From assembly GCF_000482725.1 (NCBI RefSeq), contig NZ_KI519488.1, positions 1-41,951 of the forward strand: 41,951 bases of DNA, in the 5' to 3' direction. Of this stretch, positions 1 to 8,594 are shown piece after piece. Source of the DNA: Psychromonas arctica DSM 14288. Lineage in GTDB: Bacteria > Pseudomonadota > Gammaproteobacteria > Enterobacterales > Psychromonadaceae. Below the pieces are notes generated by a model. The model searched no databases, was not told where the DNA came from, and saw only the letters and a list, made by a program, of their open reading frames with translations. The translations under genes and the position numbers were made by a program. Numbering within the stretch: position 1 is the stretch's first letter; the number at the start of each line of letters is the position of its first letter.

Positions 1-101
1 AAGTAACGATCCAAGAGTTCGCTCAAACACGTGATCAAGTTGCTTACCGTGCAGTGGTTGATGTGGATTACCACTTCACTACAATCAAAACACAAGACTA
101 A
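1..101 (+). CDS. C-terminal end of a DUF3316-like small secreted protein (type B), truncated by the window edge
   Basis: Reading frame 3 gives 32 residues ending in stop TAA at 99-101, beginning VTIQEFAQTRDQVAYRAVVD. This is nearly identical to the C-terminus of the complete gene at 39520-39870 and of the relic at 31204-31386. The start and signal peptide lie outside the window. By homology the full protein would be about 115 residues and exported to the periplasm. Function is unknown, and the DUF3316 assignment is from memory of the family's size and pattern. It is followed by a strong terminator at 156-194. Confidence 0.75.
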   Translation, partial: VTIQEFAQTRDQVAYRAVVDVDYHFTTIKTQD

Positions 102-155
102 TTTAGTTTATCGTTTTAACTTATTGTTAGAACGATAAGAAAAGGTTCATCACCG

Positions 156-194
156 AAAATGCCGTTGACTTACATAGTTAGCGGCATTTTTTTT
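156..194 (+). terminator. Rho-independent terminator after the first B-type gene
   Basis: The stem aaaatgccg (156-164) pairs with cggcatttt (182-190). It extends inward through wobble and Watson-Crick pairs to a 5-nt loop, and is followed by a run of T (187-194). The same terminator is found at 31441-31480. Confidence 0.9.
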
Positions 195-748
195 GTTTAT
201 TTATTTTGATGCCTGCCATTAGTCGCTACCAACTAGCAATCGGGCAACGAGTAACGAGTAACGAGTAAACCAGCTCAATATTTTTACCAATCATCACACC
301 GAGTAATAATATATATTATCCCCCAATTAGCGTGTAACAGTGGTCCAATAGCGCAACTAGCACAGCTCTTTGCAAAGATTTATTGCATCTAATTATTGTT
401 TTTCGCCTGTTTGTTTGGTCTTGTTTGATAAAAATCATATAAGACTTCTAAACACTGCAATTATTGTTCAATCAATGTTTGAGCGTCATCGCTATAGATT
501 TTTTGATTCTGCACCTTTGATTCAATATCCATTTATCCTGATCTATTAACGTTAACTAAGCCCCTATTCAGATGAATGAATGTTTTGTTATCGATTCAAA
601 AAAGTGTAATCAAGCTAAACCGTAGGACAGATTAACAGTTGACTGCTTTTATAATGAGCACTCACTATTATATTAGTGCTCAGAAGATGGGTTAAGTTTT
701 ACAAACAATGAACAACAATGAAAAAATTAAAAAATGCAATAAATGACC
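195..748. other. Intergenic region with no recognisable gene
   Basis: About 550 AT-rich bases between the terminator and the 3' end of the minus-strand operon. It holds a 3 x 7-bp tandem repeat (cgagtaa, 248-268) and an inverted repeat tgagcact/agtgctca (655-662 and 675-682), 66 bases beyond the last stop of the operon. The inverted repeat has no clear T-run in either direction, so it may be an operator or a weak terminator. No coding frame with a credible ribosome site was seen. Confidence 0.6.
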
Positions 749-1945
749 TTACAGCCCTTGCTTTTCAAGTATTGAGCGATAAAAATAGCGAGTTAACCAA
801 GCGAAGACTTTCCATGTAAATTGTTTAGGTTTACTCAAGTGTTGGCAATATACATAGCTATATTCTATGCAGGCCTTTGCTCTTCGGTTACGTTTGAAAT
901 CAGGCGCTCCAGAGCTCATGTTAAAGCGTAGATCATGTCGTTTTGCATAATCGATAGTAAATGCTGAAGCACGTCTATATAAGGCGAGTTTTTGTGGCAG
1001 TTGAGTATCGTAGCCTAAAATAGGGCACGTCATATCCGCTTCAATAATCACCATGCCAACAGTCGCTAACATCTGCCCTTGATGAAATAATCCATACAAT
1101 GATATCAACCCCATCTGCACAGCTTGTATAAAATATGAGAGAGTAAATTGAATATTATGTTCACTGTATTTTTGTAAATACAGTAAGTCATAAAGTACTT
1201 TTGCACGTTTTATATCGTCTTCAGCAAACAACTTTTTGAACTGCCATTGCGGTTGTTTTAATAAACGTAAGTCATGCTTTAAATCTTTCCCTGCCACCAC
1301 CGTTTGCCAGTTGATATGCAAATACACTTGTCGGGTAACAATAGCTATCCAACCATCTTTTTCACAGCGCTCAATAATAGGACTATGTTGCGCATCATTT
1401 AAAGAGCGTAATACTAATGCATGTTGATTACTTGTGTTTAAAGCTTGTTGGCGTAACGCAGGTAAATCGATTGTTGACCAACCTGTTGAATACATATTGG
1501 TGGATAAACACTGATTATTTAAAGTTTGTACATTACCGACACCCGCTAATTGCAGTGGTTTTTCAATTGCTTTAATTAGCTGGTAACTTAACCAACGCAA
1601 CGGTGCAAATCGTACTTTAGGAATTTCATCTTGCGCATAACCTGTGATCAACGTTAATGGTGACACCACATAGCTATTGTTTTTCTTAACCTCAGCTGAT
1701 CGGTAAGATATTGAATCTTCAGAGTTTAATTGAAACTGATTTGATGGAGTGCAATTATCTATAACAACACCACTATTGGCGCCACTTAGTGTCGACGGAA
1801 TAATTAAACCTTGCTGTTGATAGCAATAAAACAGTGCGCTCAATTGATCTATTTTTTGACCTTGTAGCATCATATCAAAATAAGTTTGATGCCACTGTGC
1901 AGCACTAAGTTTATTCACATCCCACTCCCATGCTGACCATTCCAT
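749..1945 (-). CDS. GNAT/FemAB-like acyltransferase, last gene of the six-gene operon
   Basis: A 398-residue protein. The last third (about 280-375) has the look of a GNAT or BioF2-like acyltransferase fold, with SSGAPDFKRNRR (344-355) near the end as in proteins of the FemAB/BioF2 type. The first 250 residues are not recognised. There is no signal peptide or obvious membrane segment, so it is probably cytoplasmic. ATG at 1945 overlaps the end of the ATP-grasp gene by 31 bases; a GTG at 1918 would shorten the overlap. In family terms it would move an acyl or aminoacyl group to an amine, but donor and acceptor are unknown. Its tie to the pathway rests on the operon context. Confidence 0.6.
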   Translation of the reverse strand: MEWSAWEWDVNKLSAAQWHQTYFDMMLQGQKIDQLSALFYCYQQQGLIIPSTLSGANSGVVIDNCTPSNQFQLNSEDSISYRSAEVKKNNSYVVSPLTLITGYAQDEIPKVRFAPLRWLSYQLIKAIEKPLQLAGVGNVQTLNNQCLSTNMYSTGWSTIDLPALRQQALNTSNQHALVLRSLNDAQHSPIIERCEKDGWIAIVTRQVYLHINWQTVVAGKDLKHDLRLLKQPQWQFKKLFAEDDIKRAKVLYDLLYLQKYSEHNIQFTLSYFIQAVQMGLISLYGLFHQGQMLATVGMVIIEADMTCPILGYDTQLPQKLALYRRASAFTIDYAKRHDLRFNMSSGAPDFKRNRRAKACIEYSYVYCQHLSKPKQFTWKVFAWLTRYFYRSILEKQGL

Positions 1946-3120
1946 TCGATGTCTGCAGTGCTCGCCGCCGCCAAAGATTGATTACGGTATAACGCGGTTG
2001 TCAGTAATTCTGCACTGCTTAATAGCAGCGCCCAGGATGGTAACGGATAGTTTTTATCACCAAGTGCATTTTTAGCCGCAGAAAAATCACGCCAAGTTTG
2101 CCGTTTAAATAACATATTCAATCCACCAGCAATTAACATCGAGAAACCAATATATTGTGCCTGAGACGATTTATTGTTTTCAGTGTTAGTTGCTAGTTGA
2201 CGTCGTTCGCTCGTTCGCAGTTCACTCACATTAGCTTGATCAATAGCAGCATGAACTTGTCCAACATTAGCTTTAAAGGAACTCCAACACTGCAAATGTT
2301 CTGCAACCAGATGCAAACCACTTGTTGCTCTAGGATTACACTCAATCACATAACACTCACCTTGATGCTCGATAAAATCAAAGGAGACTTGACCATGAAA
2401 TTGAAACTGTTTTGCAAAAGCATTAATAAAGGTATTAATGGCTTCATGCTCTATCGGTTGGAAGTAAGTCGCTGCCGAACCATTAACACAATAATCTGGT
2501 CGATATACTTGATGGGCAATCAACTTACCTTGATCAAACAGCGCATAATTACACAAAGCTTGCCCTATCAACTTTTGTTGTTGCACCCAAGGTGTTGAAT
2601 GGCTTATATCAAGTTGCTGTAAATCCACTTGCTTTATATCACGAATAACTTGCTCACCAAATCGGCAAAAAGTCGGCTTTAAAATGCTTTCCCACTCAGG
2701 GTCTATTTGTGTGCTTGTTGTTAGCTTTTTGGTCATAGGGAACTTAACCCCTGCTAAACCTGACAATAATTCAAACACGGCTGACTTATCATGTAACGAT
2801 AAAAGTAACTCAAGCTCACTGATCAAACAGTTAGTTTGCTTTAACAAATGACTAAACTGAGCCAGATAAAAAATCTCTTCACAGGTGGGGATCAGCATCT
2901 GTATTTGATGGTCTTCTACTAATTTAACAATTTCATTTTGATATTGTTGAGGATCCTGCCGAGGTGATGTTGTTCTAACGTAACGATCAATCCCTGTTAA
3001 AAATCGACCAAGTGGTAACCGGCAACAATCACTCATCGTCACTTGATGTCCTTGACGCATTAATAATCGTGCCCATTCAATTGCAACAGGCGCCCTTGCG
3101 CCGGTGATTAAAACTCGCAT
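1915..3120 (-). CDS. ATP-grasp domain ligase
   Basis: A 401-residue protein. A Rossmann-like pre-ATP-grasp part starts MRVLITGARAPVAIEWARLL. A central ATP-binding part follows, with a candidate lysine at 148 (ILKPT). The catalytic segment includes D248 (SFDFIE) and the metal-binding pattern VIECNPRATSG (E260, N262, R264), typical of carbamoyl-phosphate-synthase/biotin-carboxylase-like ATP-grasp enzymes. Such enzymes make an acyl-phosphate and join it to an amine or other nucleophile. The substrate is unknown. Start ATG at 3120 overlaps the upstream gene by 13 bases, and the 3' end overlaps the acyltransferase gene by 31, so translation is probably coupled. Confidence 0.8.
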   Translation of the reverse strand: MRVLITGARAPVAIEWARLLMRQGHQVTMSDCCRLPLGRFLTGIDRYVRTTSPRQDPQQYQNEIVKLVEDHQIQMLIPTCEEIFYLAQFSHLLKQTNCLISELELLLSLHDKSAVFELLSGLAGVKFPMTKKLTTSTQIDPEWESILKPTFCRFGEQVIRDIKQVDLQQLDISHSTPWVQQQKLIGQALCNYALFDQGKLIAHQVYRPDYCVNGSAATYFQPIEHEAINTFINAFAKQFQFHGQVSFDFIEHQGECYVIECNPRATSGLHLVAEHLQCWSSFKANVGQVHAAIDQANVSELRTSERRQLATNTENNKSSQAQYIGFSMLIAGGLNMLFKRQTWRDFSAAKNALGDKNYPLPSWALLLSSAELLTTALYRNQSLAAASTADIEWNGQHGSGM

Positions 3121-4391
3121 AAGTTAACCACTCGGCGCTGTTTATTCGTCGTATTCCAACGAGGTTTATCAGCAAAGCTAAACACTACCGAATTCAAACC
3201 TTGCTGCATAAAAAGTTCATTAAGCGCGTTTTGTATTAAGCCATGCATTTTGCTATCAGATGAAATTTCAACATGGTTATCAGCAATTTGAGAAATCTTA
3301 TAATCACAATGCTCAGTTAACTTGATACTGATAGCACGATAAATGAGGTCAGGTAAAACAGGCACTTTTTGACCTTGCTTGTTTAATAATAAGCAGTCCC
3401 CACAACGCCCAGCGATAGCGCCAATACCTTCGAACACATTGGCTTTATTTGACATCTCTTTTACCCCATGCGTTTGCACTTTTATCACATCGTCTAATTG
3501 ATAACGGATAATCGGTTGAGTACGGCGACGAAAGTCAGTAATGATCGGACTGTAATGTGTTTTTTGTTCGTTTAACCAATGCTTTTCAATGAACACGATA
3601 TCTTCATTCCAACGCATCTGGCCTAATTTATCGGTACTGCCCAAGAAACCTTCAGTACATTGATAAACTTCATGGATTGGGCATCTAAACTTCGCTTGTA
3701 TCAGTGTTTTATCTGCTGGTGTGAGCACCTCTGCACCGGAAATAATACGTTGAGGTTTGATTTCAGATGCACTGTATTTGCCCGTGAATAACGCACAAAG
3801 TTGTAAAGCTTGTGCGCTACCAATCAATAACGTCGGTTGAAATTGATCTAACTGTTTCATCCATACTGCAATCGGTTGGGTTATGTCGATGTAACAGAAT
3901 TTAATGGGGCCTTTATTGACTGTATTATAGAGCGGACTATTGGCTCTAAGCACTAATGCAATACGATGTGTTGTTAATAAATTAGGCAGCAATTTCCCTA
4001 ATATATTGCCCGCCCAAATTTGCCTTTCCTGCGCATTAGCTAAAAATAACCCTCTTTGTCCAGAGGTACCAGAAGAGAGGCCAACGGTAACATCCTGTAT
4101 TTTTGAGTGCTTAAATTGGCGCGTTGTTTCAGCCTCAATCGCAAGTTCAAACAACTGAGATTGTTGTAATCCTCGTGTATTTAACTGATCAAAATTCTCC
4201 ATCATGATCTGTTTATTCATGATCGGGAATTGTTCTAATGATTGCCCTGTTAGAGATTGATAATAAGGAGAATGTTGCGTGACCCAAGAGAGATGTTTTT
4301 TTACTTGCTCAGCTTGCCAGCTTTGCAATTGTGTTCTGTCTTTAAAAGTCTTATATCGAGCATTATAAAAGGACTGTAACAGGGTGATCAT
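3108..4391 (-). CDS. AMP-forming (adenylate-forming) enzyme of the F390-synthetase/PaaK-like type
   Basis: About 427 residues, shorter than classical acyl-CoA synthetases (500-600). It shows an AMP-binding P-loop GLSSGTSGQRG (about 105-114), a GAEVLTP segment, YQCTEG and RYQLDD, the order seen in phenylacetate-CoA ligase and coenzyme-F390-synthetase-related proteins. It resembles the 'putative adenylate-forming enzyme' family TIGR02304 from memory. It should activate a carboxylic acid as acyl-AMP, possibly passing it to a thiol or to the ATP-grasp/GNAT partners. I chose the ATG at 4391, which overlaps the upstream stop as ATGA; a TTG at 4400 would add three residues. The acid is unknown. Confidence 0.8.
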   Translation of the reverse strand: MITLLQSFYNARYKTFKDRTQLQSWQAEQVKKHLSWVTQHSPYYQSLTGQSLEQFPIMNKQIMMENFDQLNTRGLQQSQLFELAIEAETTRQFKHSKIQDVTVGLSSGTSGQRGLFLANAQERQIWAGNILGKLLPNLLTTHRIALVLRANSPLYNTVNKGPIKFCYIDITQPIAVWMKQLDQFQPTLLIGSAQALQLCALFTGKYSASEIKPQRIISGAEVLTPADKTLIQAKFRCPIHEVYQCTEGFLGSTDKLGQMRWNEDIVFIEKHWLNEQKTHYSPIITDFRRRTQPIIRYQLDDVIKVQTHGVKEMSNKANVFEGIGAIAGRCGDCLLLNKQGQKVPVLPDLIYRAISIKLTEHCDYKISQIADNHVEISSDSKMHGLIQNALNELFMQQGLNSVVFSFADKPRWNTTNKQRRVVNLCEF

Positions 4392-5266
4392 TGCATCCAA
4401 CCTTGCGCTTTTAACCTATCAATAGTCTGCGAACAATGCGATGGCACAAATTCGATGATGTCATGGTAATGCTGATAACAGCATCTCAATTGCGCCAATG
4501 TGTGACGATATTCGTTAACATCATCGCACAGGAAATTGGCTATCCAATGTTGGTTTATATTCTCTGCAAGGCTATCAATCAACCAACAGGCATCCGCTAA
4601 TAAAAAGACCCATTGATGTTCAAGCCGGCATAACAACCCCACTTGCCCAGCAGCATGCCCTGGTAAGGCGACTAAATATAAACGCTGGTCATTAAATAAG
4701 TCCCGACACTTGAGTGTTAATTCCGGTACGAATACTCCGTCATTTCCAGTAAGAATGGTGGCTAACGATAACGGAAAGTCCTCATGAATTTGTAGTTGAG
4801 GGGTTATCTCAGCGGGTAATAATTGTTTTAAATAACCTTTACGTACGCCATTAAAGCGACCTGATTGTTGTATCGAATCGAGTCCCTGTTGAGTGCAATG
4901 TATGCTGGCGCTTTTGAACTCACTCACTGCTGCAATATGGTCTGCATGAAAGTGTGATAACACTAAGTGCTGAATTGAATTAATCTTTATATTTTCTACA
5001 TTTAACTGTTCTGTAATGCAATCACCATGTTTTAATTTACAAGGTGTTACCCAAGCATAAAAACGTTCAGGAAAGCGTCGAGTAACATTAAAAAATTGCT
5101 CGTGGTAGCCAGTATCAAACAATACAAAACCTTGCTCAGGATGTTCAATTAATGCCACCGCAGCCGGAAAAGAACGCGCTTTTAATCCACTCCCCGGTTT
5201 AACAACAAAGCCCGGATGAACACAATGCCCGCCTTCAAACAGTTTTATTTTTAGTCCAGTCGACAT
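4388..5266 (-). CDS. Metallo-beta-lactamase-fold hydrolase, AHL-lactonase-like
   Basis: A 292-residue cytoplasmic protein with the two-metal motif SHFHADH (HxHxDH), a third histidine in LPGHAAG and a bridging aspartate in LLADACW. This order matches N-acyl-homoserine-lactonase-like members of the metallo-beta-lactamase superfamily. It could hydrolyse a thioester, lactone or similar ester. In the operon it sits between the reductase and the AMP-forming enzyme, a position where a release or editing step would fit. Start ATG at 5266 lies 32 bases inside the SDR gene, and its stop shares ATGA with the next gene. No signal peptide. A role in quenching quorum signals is possible but less likely given the operon. 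Confidence 0.8.
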   Translation of the reverse strand: MSTGLKIKLFEGGHCVHPGFVVKPGSGLKARSFPAAVALIEHPEQGFVLFDTGYHEQFFNVTRRFPERFYAWVTPCKLKHGDCITEQLNVENIKINSIQHLVLSHFHADHIAAVSEFKSASIHCTQQGLDSIQQSGRFNGVRKGYLKQLLPAEITPQLQIHEDFPLSLATILTGNDGVFVPELTLKCRDLFNDQRLYLVALPGHAAGQVGLLCRLEHQWVFLLADACWLIDSLAENINQHWIANFLCDDVNEYRHTLAQLRCCYQHYHDIIEFVPSHCSQTIDRLKAQGWMQ

Positions 5267-6374
5267 ATCGTGTTATTCCTTCGGTAATACTGACATTGGC
5301 TTGATAATCTAAGCATTGCTTGGCTTTATCGATATTCAACGTTTGGTGGAAGTTTAATAACCCTGCGCTATAAATAGTGATTTTAGGCTCGGGTTGATGC
5401 GATAAATAACGACAAATTTTTTCATTCAACGCAATCACAGGGGCTAATAATGCGTAAGGTAATGGCGTTAATTTAATTGGTCGCTGTTGTTCACCTTTTG
5501 ATAAAGCGGAGAGTAATTGTCTTAATACATCATTAATCGGCATGGGTTGATCATTACTAATATTAAAGATATGACCACTTTCCAAACTTGTTGCTTTTAC
5601 ACACGCTAGCAAAGCCGCATCAGCAACATTGTCGACGTACGTTAAATCTAATACCGGATTTTTGGCAGAGGGAATTAACAAACGATTACCGTTTACCGCT
5701 GCTAATAAACGAGGCACAAGAGCGCGATCATTCGGTCCATATATACCTCGGGGCCTTAAGATAACCGTATTAAGACCTTGGCCATGACTATTTGCTAATA
5801 CCGCTTGTTCTGCTAAATATTTGGTCTGGGTATAATCGCAACAAAAGGTTTTTGCGACCGGATCTTGCTCACTGATCAACCAACGGTCAGTAAAGTCAAA
5901 GTACACACTGGTTGTTGAAATATGCACAAATGTACCAATACGGTGTTGTTTGGCCAGAGTTAATAGGTTTTCCGTTGCCACAACATTAGCTTGATAAAAG
6001 GCGTCGTAAGTTCCCCATGCGCTAGAAAATGCCGCACAGTGAATAATGGCATCAAAATGCCCCGACTTATTATCAGCGTGACTAGTAACCTTAATATCGC
6101 TGGCAACCTTAGTATCACTGGCAACCTTAATACCATCATTTTCGCCAAATGCACTTTGTAAAATGCTTGATAAAGCTTGTTGATCGCTTAAATCAATAAC
6201 ATGGCCAGTCACGGGGTATTTATCTGTTAATTGTTTAACGAGCTTTTCATTACGACCAATAAAATGTAAGTCATGTTGCTGATGGTATAAACGAATAATT
6301 GCACTACCGAGCATGCCTGTACCGCCAGTCACCAATATCTTCATTCGTGCTTTGTGAAGAGCATCTGCAGTCAT
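5235..6374 (-). CDS. Extended SDR: NAD(P)-dependent epimerase/3-beta-HSD-like reductase
   Basis: A 379-residue protein with the nucleotide-binding motif VTGGTGMLGSA (residues 15-25), a central STTSVYF segment and a catalytic YTQTKYLAE (YxxxK), then RPRGIYGPND. This is the pattern of extended SDRs such as 3-beta-hydroxysteroid dehydrogenase-like reductases (OleD type) and sugar epimerases. In this context reduction of a beta-keto product of the upstream synthase is the simplest idea. Start ATG at 6374 overlaps the synthase stop as ATGA; the later ATG (residue 11) has no ribosome site. An in-frame 3 x 18-bp repeat adds KVASDT-type units in a likely surface loop at about 83-100. Confidence 0.8.
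   Translation of the reverse strand: MTADALHKARMKILVTGGTGMLGSAIIRLYHQQHDLHFIGRNEKLVKQLTDKYPVTGHVIDLSDQQALSSILQSAFGENDGIKVASDTKVASDIKVTSHADNKSGHFDAIIHCAAFSSAWGTYDAFYQANVVATENLLTLAKQHRIGTFVHISTTSVYFDFTDRWLISEQDPVAKTFCCDYTQTKYLAEQAVLANSHGQGLNTVILRPRGIYGPNDRALVPRLLAAVNGNRLLIPSAKNPVLDLTYVDNVADAALLACVKATSLESGHIFNISNDQPMPINDVLRQLLSALSKGEQQRPIKLTPLPYALLAPVIALNEKICRYLSHQPEPKITIYSAGLLNFHQTLNIDKAKQCLDYQANVSITEGITRYVDWTKNKTV
6075..6128. repeat. In-frame 18-bp tandem repeat (3 units) inside the SDR gene
   Basis: Three 18-bp units at 6075-6092, 6093-6110 and 6111-6128, each ending in aacctt on the plus strand. On the coding strand they give the hexapeptides KVASDT, KVASDI and KVTSHA. Units 1 and 2 differ at two or three bases and unit 3 is more diverged. 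Copy-number change would keep frame. Confidence 0.85.
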
Positions 6375-7426
6375 AGTGTTAACAATCCCATTCCCAATGA
6401 TAAACCCGCCGCGGTCCCAAACAATAAAACGGTATGAGGCTTTTCCGATGAGCTTATTTGCTCTCTACTCTGTGCGATTTGTTGACGTAACAGATGCAAG
6501 TTAATAGGTAATGATGCCGCAATTTGATTCCCCAACTGCGCTACATTATTGACTACTTTATGCTTAGCAAAACCAGTGAGCCGCGGTAACTTATTAATGG
6601 CACGATGGCTTGCTTGATGCGGCAATAAATAATCAATGTATTGTTTATTGATATTAGCTAGTTGCAACCCCTTTTCTAAAAACGCTGGCATCGCTATCGC
6701 CATCTGTCTAAATAATGCTTTACCGTTCATTTCAAATTGGCTGGCCGCTAATAAATCAGCATGAGAATGAGTGTGCGGGTTGACAGCACTACCGCCTCCT
6801 CTCACTTGGCAAAGTTCATAGCCTTGATGGTGAGTTTCAAAATATGCCCCTGTAAACCCTTTTGCTGAAGGCTCTGCTTGCAATACAAAAGCGGCGGCAC
6901 CATCAGAAAATAAAGTGGCGACTTCAATAGAGGCAGGCGTAGTTTTATTAAGTGTTATACCCGTACCACATTCACTACTGACAATCACAATACGTTGATG
7001 GCGTTTAGCGAGGAAAAGACATTGTGCATAATCTAATGCAGATAAAAATGATAAGCAGGAGCTATTAATATCAACGCTGGTTAACTTTGTAGGCGCCTTC
7101 AGATACGCTAATACGGCCGCAGCATCGTAGGGTAAGGTTTGGTGGTGTGTAGCACTGGCATAAATAATGAAATCAATATCATCAATGTGCAGAGTGGCAT
7201 TTTTTAATGCGCCTAGAACCGCTTCGCCAGCCATGGAGATAGCGGTTTCATGGCCTGAGGCAATATAGCGTTTTTCAACACCGTATTTGTGTTCACTTGT
7301 GCCTGGCTTTAACCCTAGATGTGAATCAAAGTCTTCACCTTTCCAGGTTTGTTTTGGTAGATAAATATCACTACCCATAATATTAAATGCCATCTCATCC
7401 CCAAAGTTAAGTGTGGGTATCCGCAT
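6371..7426 (-). CDS. 3-oxoacyl-ACP synthase III (FabH/OleA-like), first gene of the operon
   Basis: A 351-residue thiolase-fold condensing enzyme with a complete Cys-His-Asn triad: Cys124 (INSSCLSF), His270 (LLPHQAS) and Asn300 (QLGNQIAASLP). It is longer than FabH (about 317) and near OleA-like enzymes in size. It should join an acyl starter to malonyl-ACP or another acyl thioester by Claisen condensation. No acyl carrier protein gene is nearby. Two starts are possible: ATG at 7426 behind AGGTGG, or residue 12 (ATG at 7393) behind GGGGA, which matches the usual N-terminus of the family better. It leads the six-gene minus-strand operon. Confidence 0.85.
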   Translation of the reverse strand: MRIPTLNFGDEMAFNIMGSDIYLPKQTWKGEDFDSHLGLKPGTSEHKYGVEKRYIASGHETAISMAGEAVLGALKNATLHIDDIDFIIYASATHHQTLPYDAAAVLAYLKAPTKLTSVDINSSCLSFLSALDYAQCLFLAKRHQRIVIVSSECGTGITLNKTTPASIEVATLFSDGAAAFVLQAEPSAKGFTGAYFETHHQGYELCQVRGGGSAVNPHTHSHADLLAASQFEMNGKALFRQMAIAMPAFLEKGLQLANINKQYIDYLLPHQASHRAINKLPRLTGFAKHKVVNNVAQLGNQIAASLPINLHLLRQQIAQSREQISSSEKPHTVLLFGTAAGLSLGMGLLTL

Positions 7427-7432
7427 ACCACC

Positions 7433-7447
7433 TATAGCAAAGCTATA
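7433..7447. promoter_or_regulatory. Inverted repeat just upstream of the operon start
   Basis: tatagc-aaa-gctata is a perfect 6-bp inverted repeat only a few bases before the first ATG of the operon, next to its ribosome site. It could be a small RNA hairpin affecting translation or a DNA site. No function is shown. Confidence 0.35.
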
Positions 7448-7639
7448 AATAGCAGCTGCTTTCGTATTTAGTTAATGTCTATATTCAGTTTATACTTATC
7501 ATGACCGTGCAAATAAGTTTCTTCAATCATAAAAAGGATTAATATATCATATATTTATGACCTTTCATGCGCTAACAACTTGTATTGCTAACGACGCAAC
7601 ATTCAAGCTATATAGCCACAACATTCACAAAGGCCCTAT

Positions 7640-7678
7640 TTATAACAGTAAGTCATAACAGCGAGTCATAACAGCGAG
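7640..7678. repeat. 13-bp tandem repeat (3 units) between the LysR gene and the operon
   Basis: Units ttataacagtaag, tcataacagcgag and tcataacagcgag stand head to tail at 7640-7652, 7653-7665 and 7666-7678. The last two are identical. They lie in the 289-base gap that must hold the operon promoter, just beyond the LysR stop. Confidence 0.85.
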
Positions 7679-7715
7679 GTTTACGAAAGCTTTAATAGCT
7701 ATAAAATGAATGACG

Positions 7716-8594
7716 TTATTTGAATATATTTTTAATCGCTTCAATCATCCAGGCCATGATCGGTCCTTTACCCGTATCAACGCGTTTAACAATACCCATT
7801 TCAACGATCAATGAATCCGGAATATGTTGCGTTGAAAGTTTCACTAACTTACCGGTATGCCACTCATCATTCACAATATGCTCAGGCACCAATGCCCAGC
7901 CAATACCTCGGGCCACTAACCCGCTGATATGGTAATAACTATCCACATACCAATGCTGTACGGAAATAGACTTCTCGGGAGTACCGCCTAAACGATTACG
8001 GATAACTAATTGCCGATGTTGGTTTAATTGCGCATAAGTAGGCACCGGCACCTTTGCTAATTGATGATCAGTAGAGACTACTAAGGCGTGTTTAAATTGA
8101 CTTATGATTTCTAATTCCAAATCCTGGCTCAGTGGCTGTAAATGAAATAAAATCCCAAAGTCTGCCGTTTTATCTTCAATCCATTTAGCAATATCATCTT
8201 GAGAACCATTAATAATGGTTAACTTTAATAACGGAAAACGCTCACTCACCTCTTTAAAGAACGATTCAAAACTAAGGATAGGCACCGCTTCGTCAATCGC
8301 AATGGTTAACGCCAACTCTTCCCCCTCGTTTGCAGTCAAAGCACGTGCTTGTAAGCGTTGACACTGAGATAACACCGCTTGCGCCTCAATATACATCTCC
8401 GCACCTAGCGGCGTTAAAACCGGTAAGCGAGCATCACGATTAAACAGTTCAAACCCTAAGTCTGCTTCTAGGTTTGCAATAGCAGTACTCACCCTAGATT
8501 GTGCTTTACCTAGCTTGCGAGCAGCAGCAGAAAACGAACCTTGTTTGACTGCGAGGACAAACGCCTCTAGTTGATCTAACGTCCAATTCATCAT
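7716..8594 (-). CDS. LysR-family transcriptional regulator
   Basis: About 292 residues. The N-terminal winged helix-turn-helix (WTLDQLEAFVLAVKQGSFSA, then SRVSTAIANLEADLG) is followed by a substrate-binding-like effector domain from about 90. Length and layout are typical of LysR. The start could be ATG 8594, the adjacent ATG 8591, or GTG 8597; I chose 8594. It is divergent from the MATE gene (301-base gap) and upstream of, and on the same strand as, the six-gene operon. By the usual LysR habit it may control either. The effector is unknown. Confidence 0.85.
   Translation of the reverse strand: MMNWTLDQLEAFVLAVKQGSFSAAARKLGKAQSRVSTAIANLEADLGFELFNRDARLPVLTPLGAEMYIEAQAVLSQCQRLQARALTANEGEELALTIAIDEAVPILSFESFFKEVSERFPLLKLTIINGSQDDIAKWIEDKTADFGILFHLQPLSQDLELEIISQFKHALVVSTDHQLAKVPVPTYAQLNQHRQLVIRNRLGGTPEKSISVQHWYVDSYYHISGLVARGIGWALVPEHIVNDEWHTGKLVKLSTQHIPDSLIVEMGIVKRVDTGKGPIMAWMIEAIKNIFK

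Larger units (their letters stand above)
1..200 (+). repeat. Dispersed repeat R2, left copy (B-gene 3' end plus terminator)
   Basis: Bases 1-200 match 31286-31486 almost base for base. The match covers the last codons of the B-type gene, a 9-bp hairpin (cgttttaac/gttagaacg at 112-120 and 126-134) and the terminator hairpin. In the other copy the small hairpin is cgttataac/gttataacg, so pairing is kept despite base changes. The left end of the repeat is cut by the window. Confidence 0.85.
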
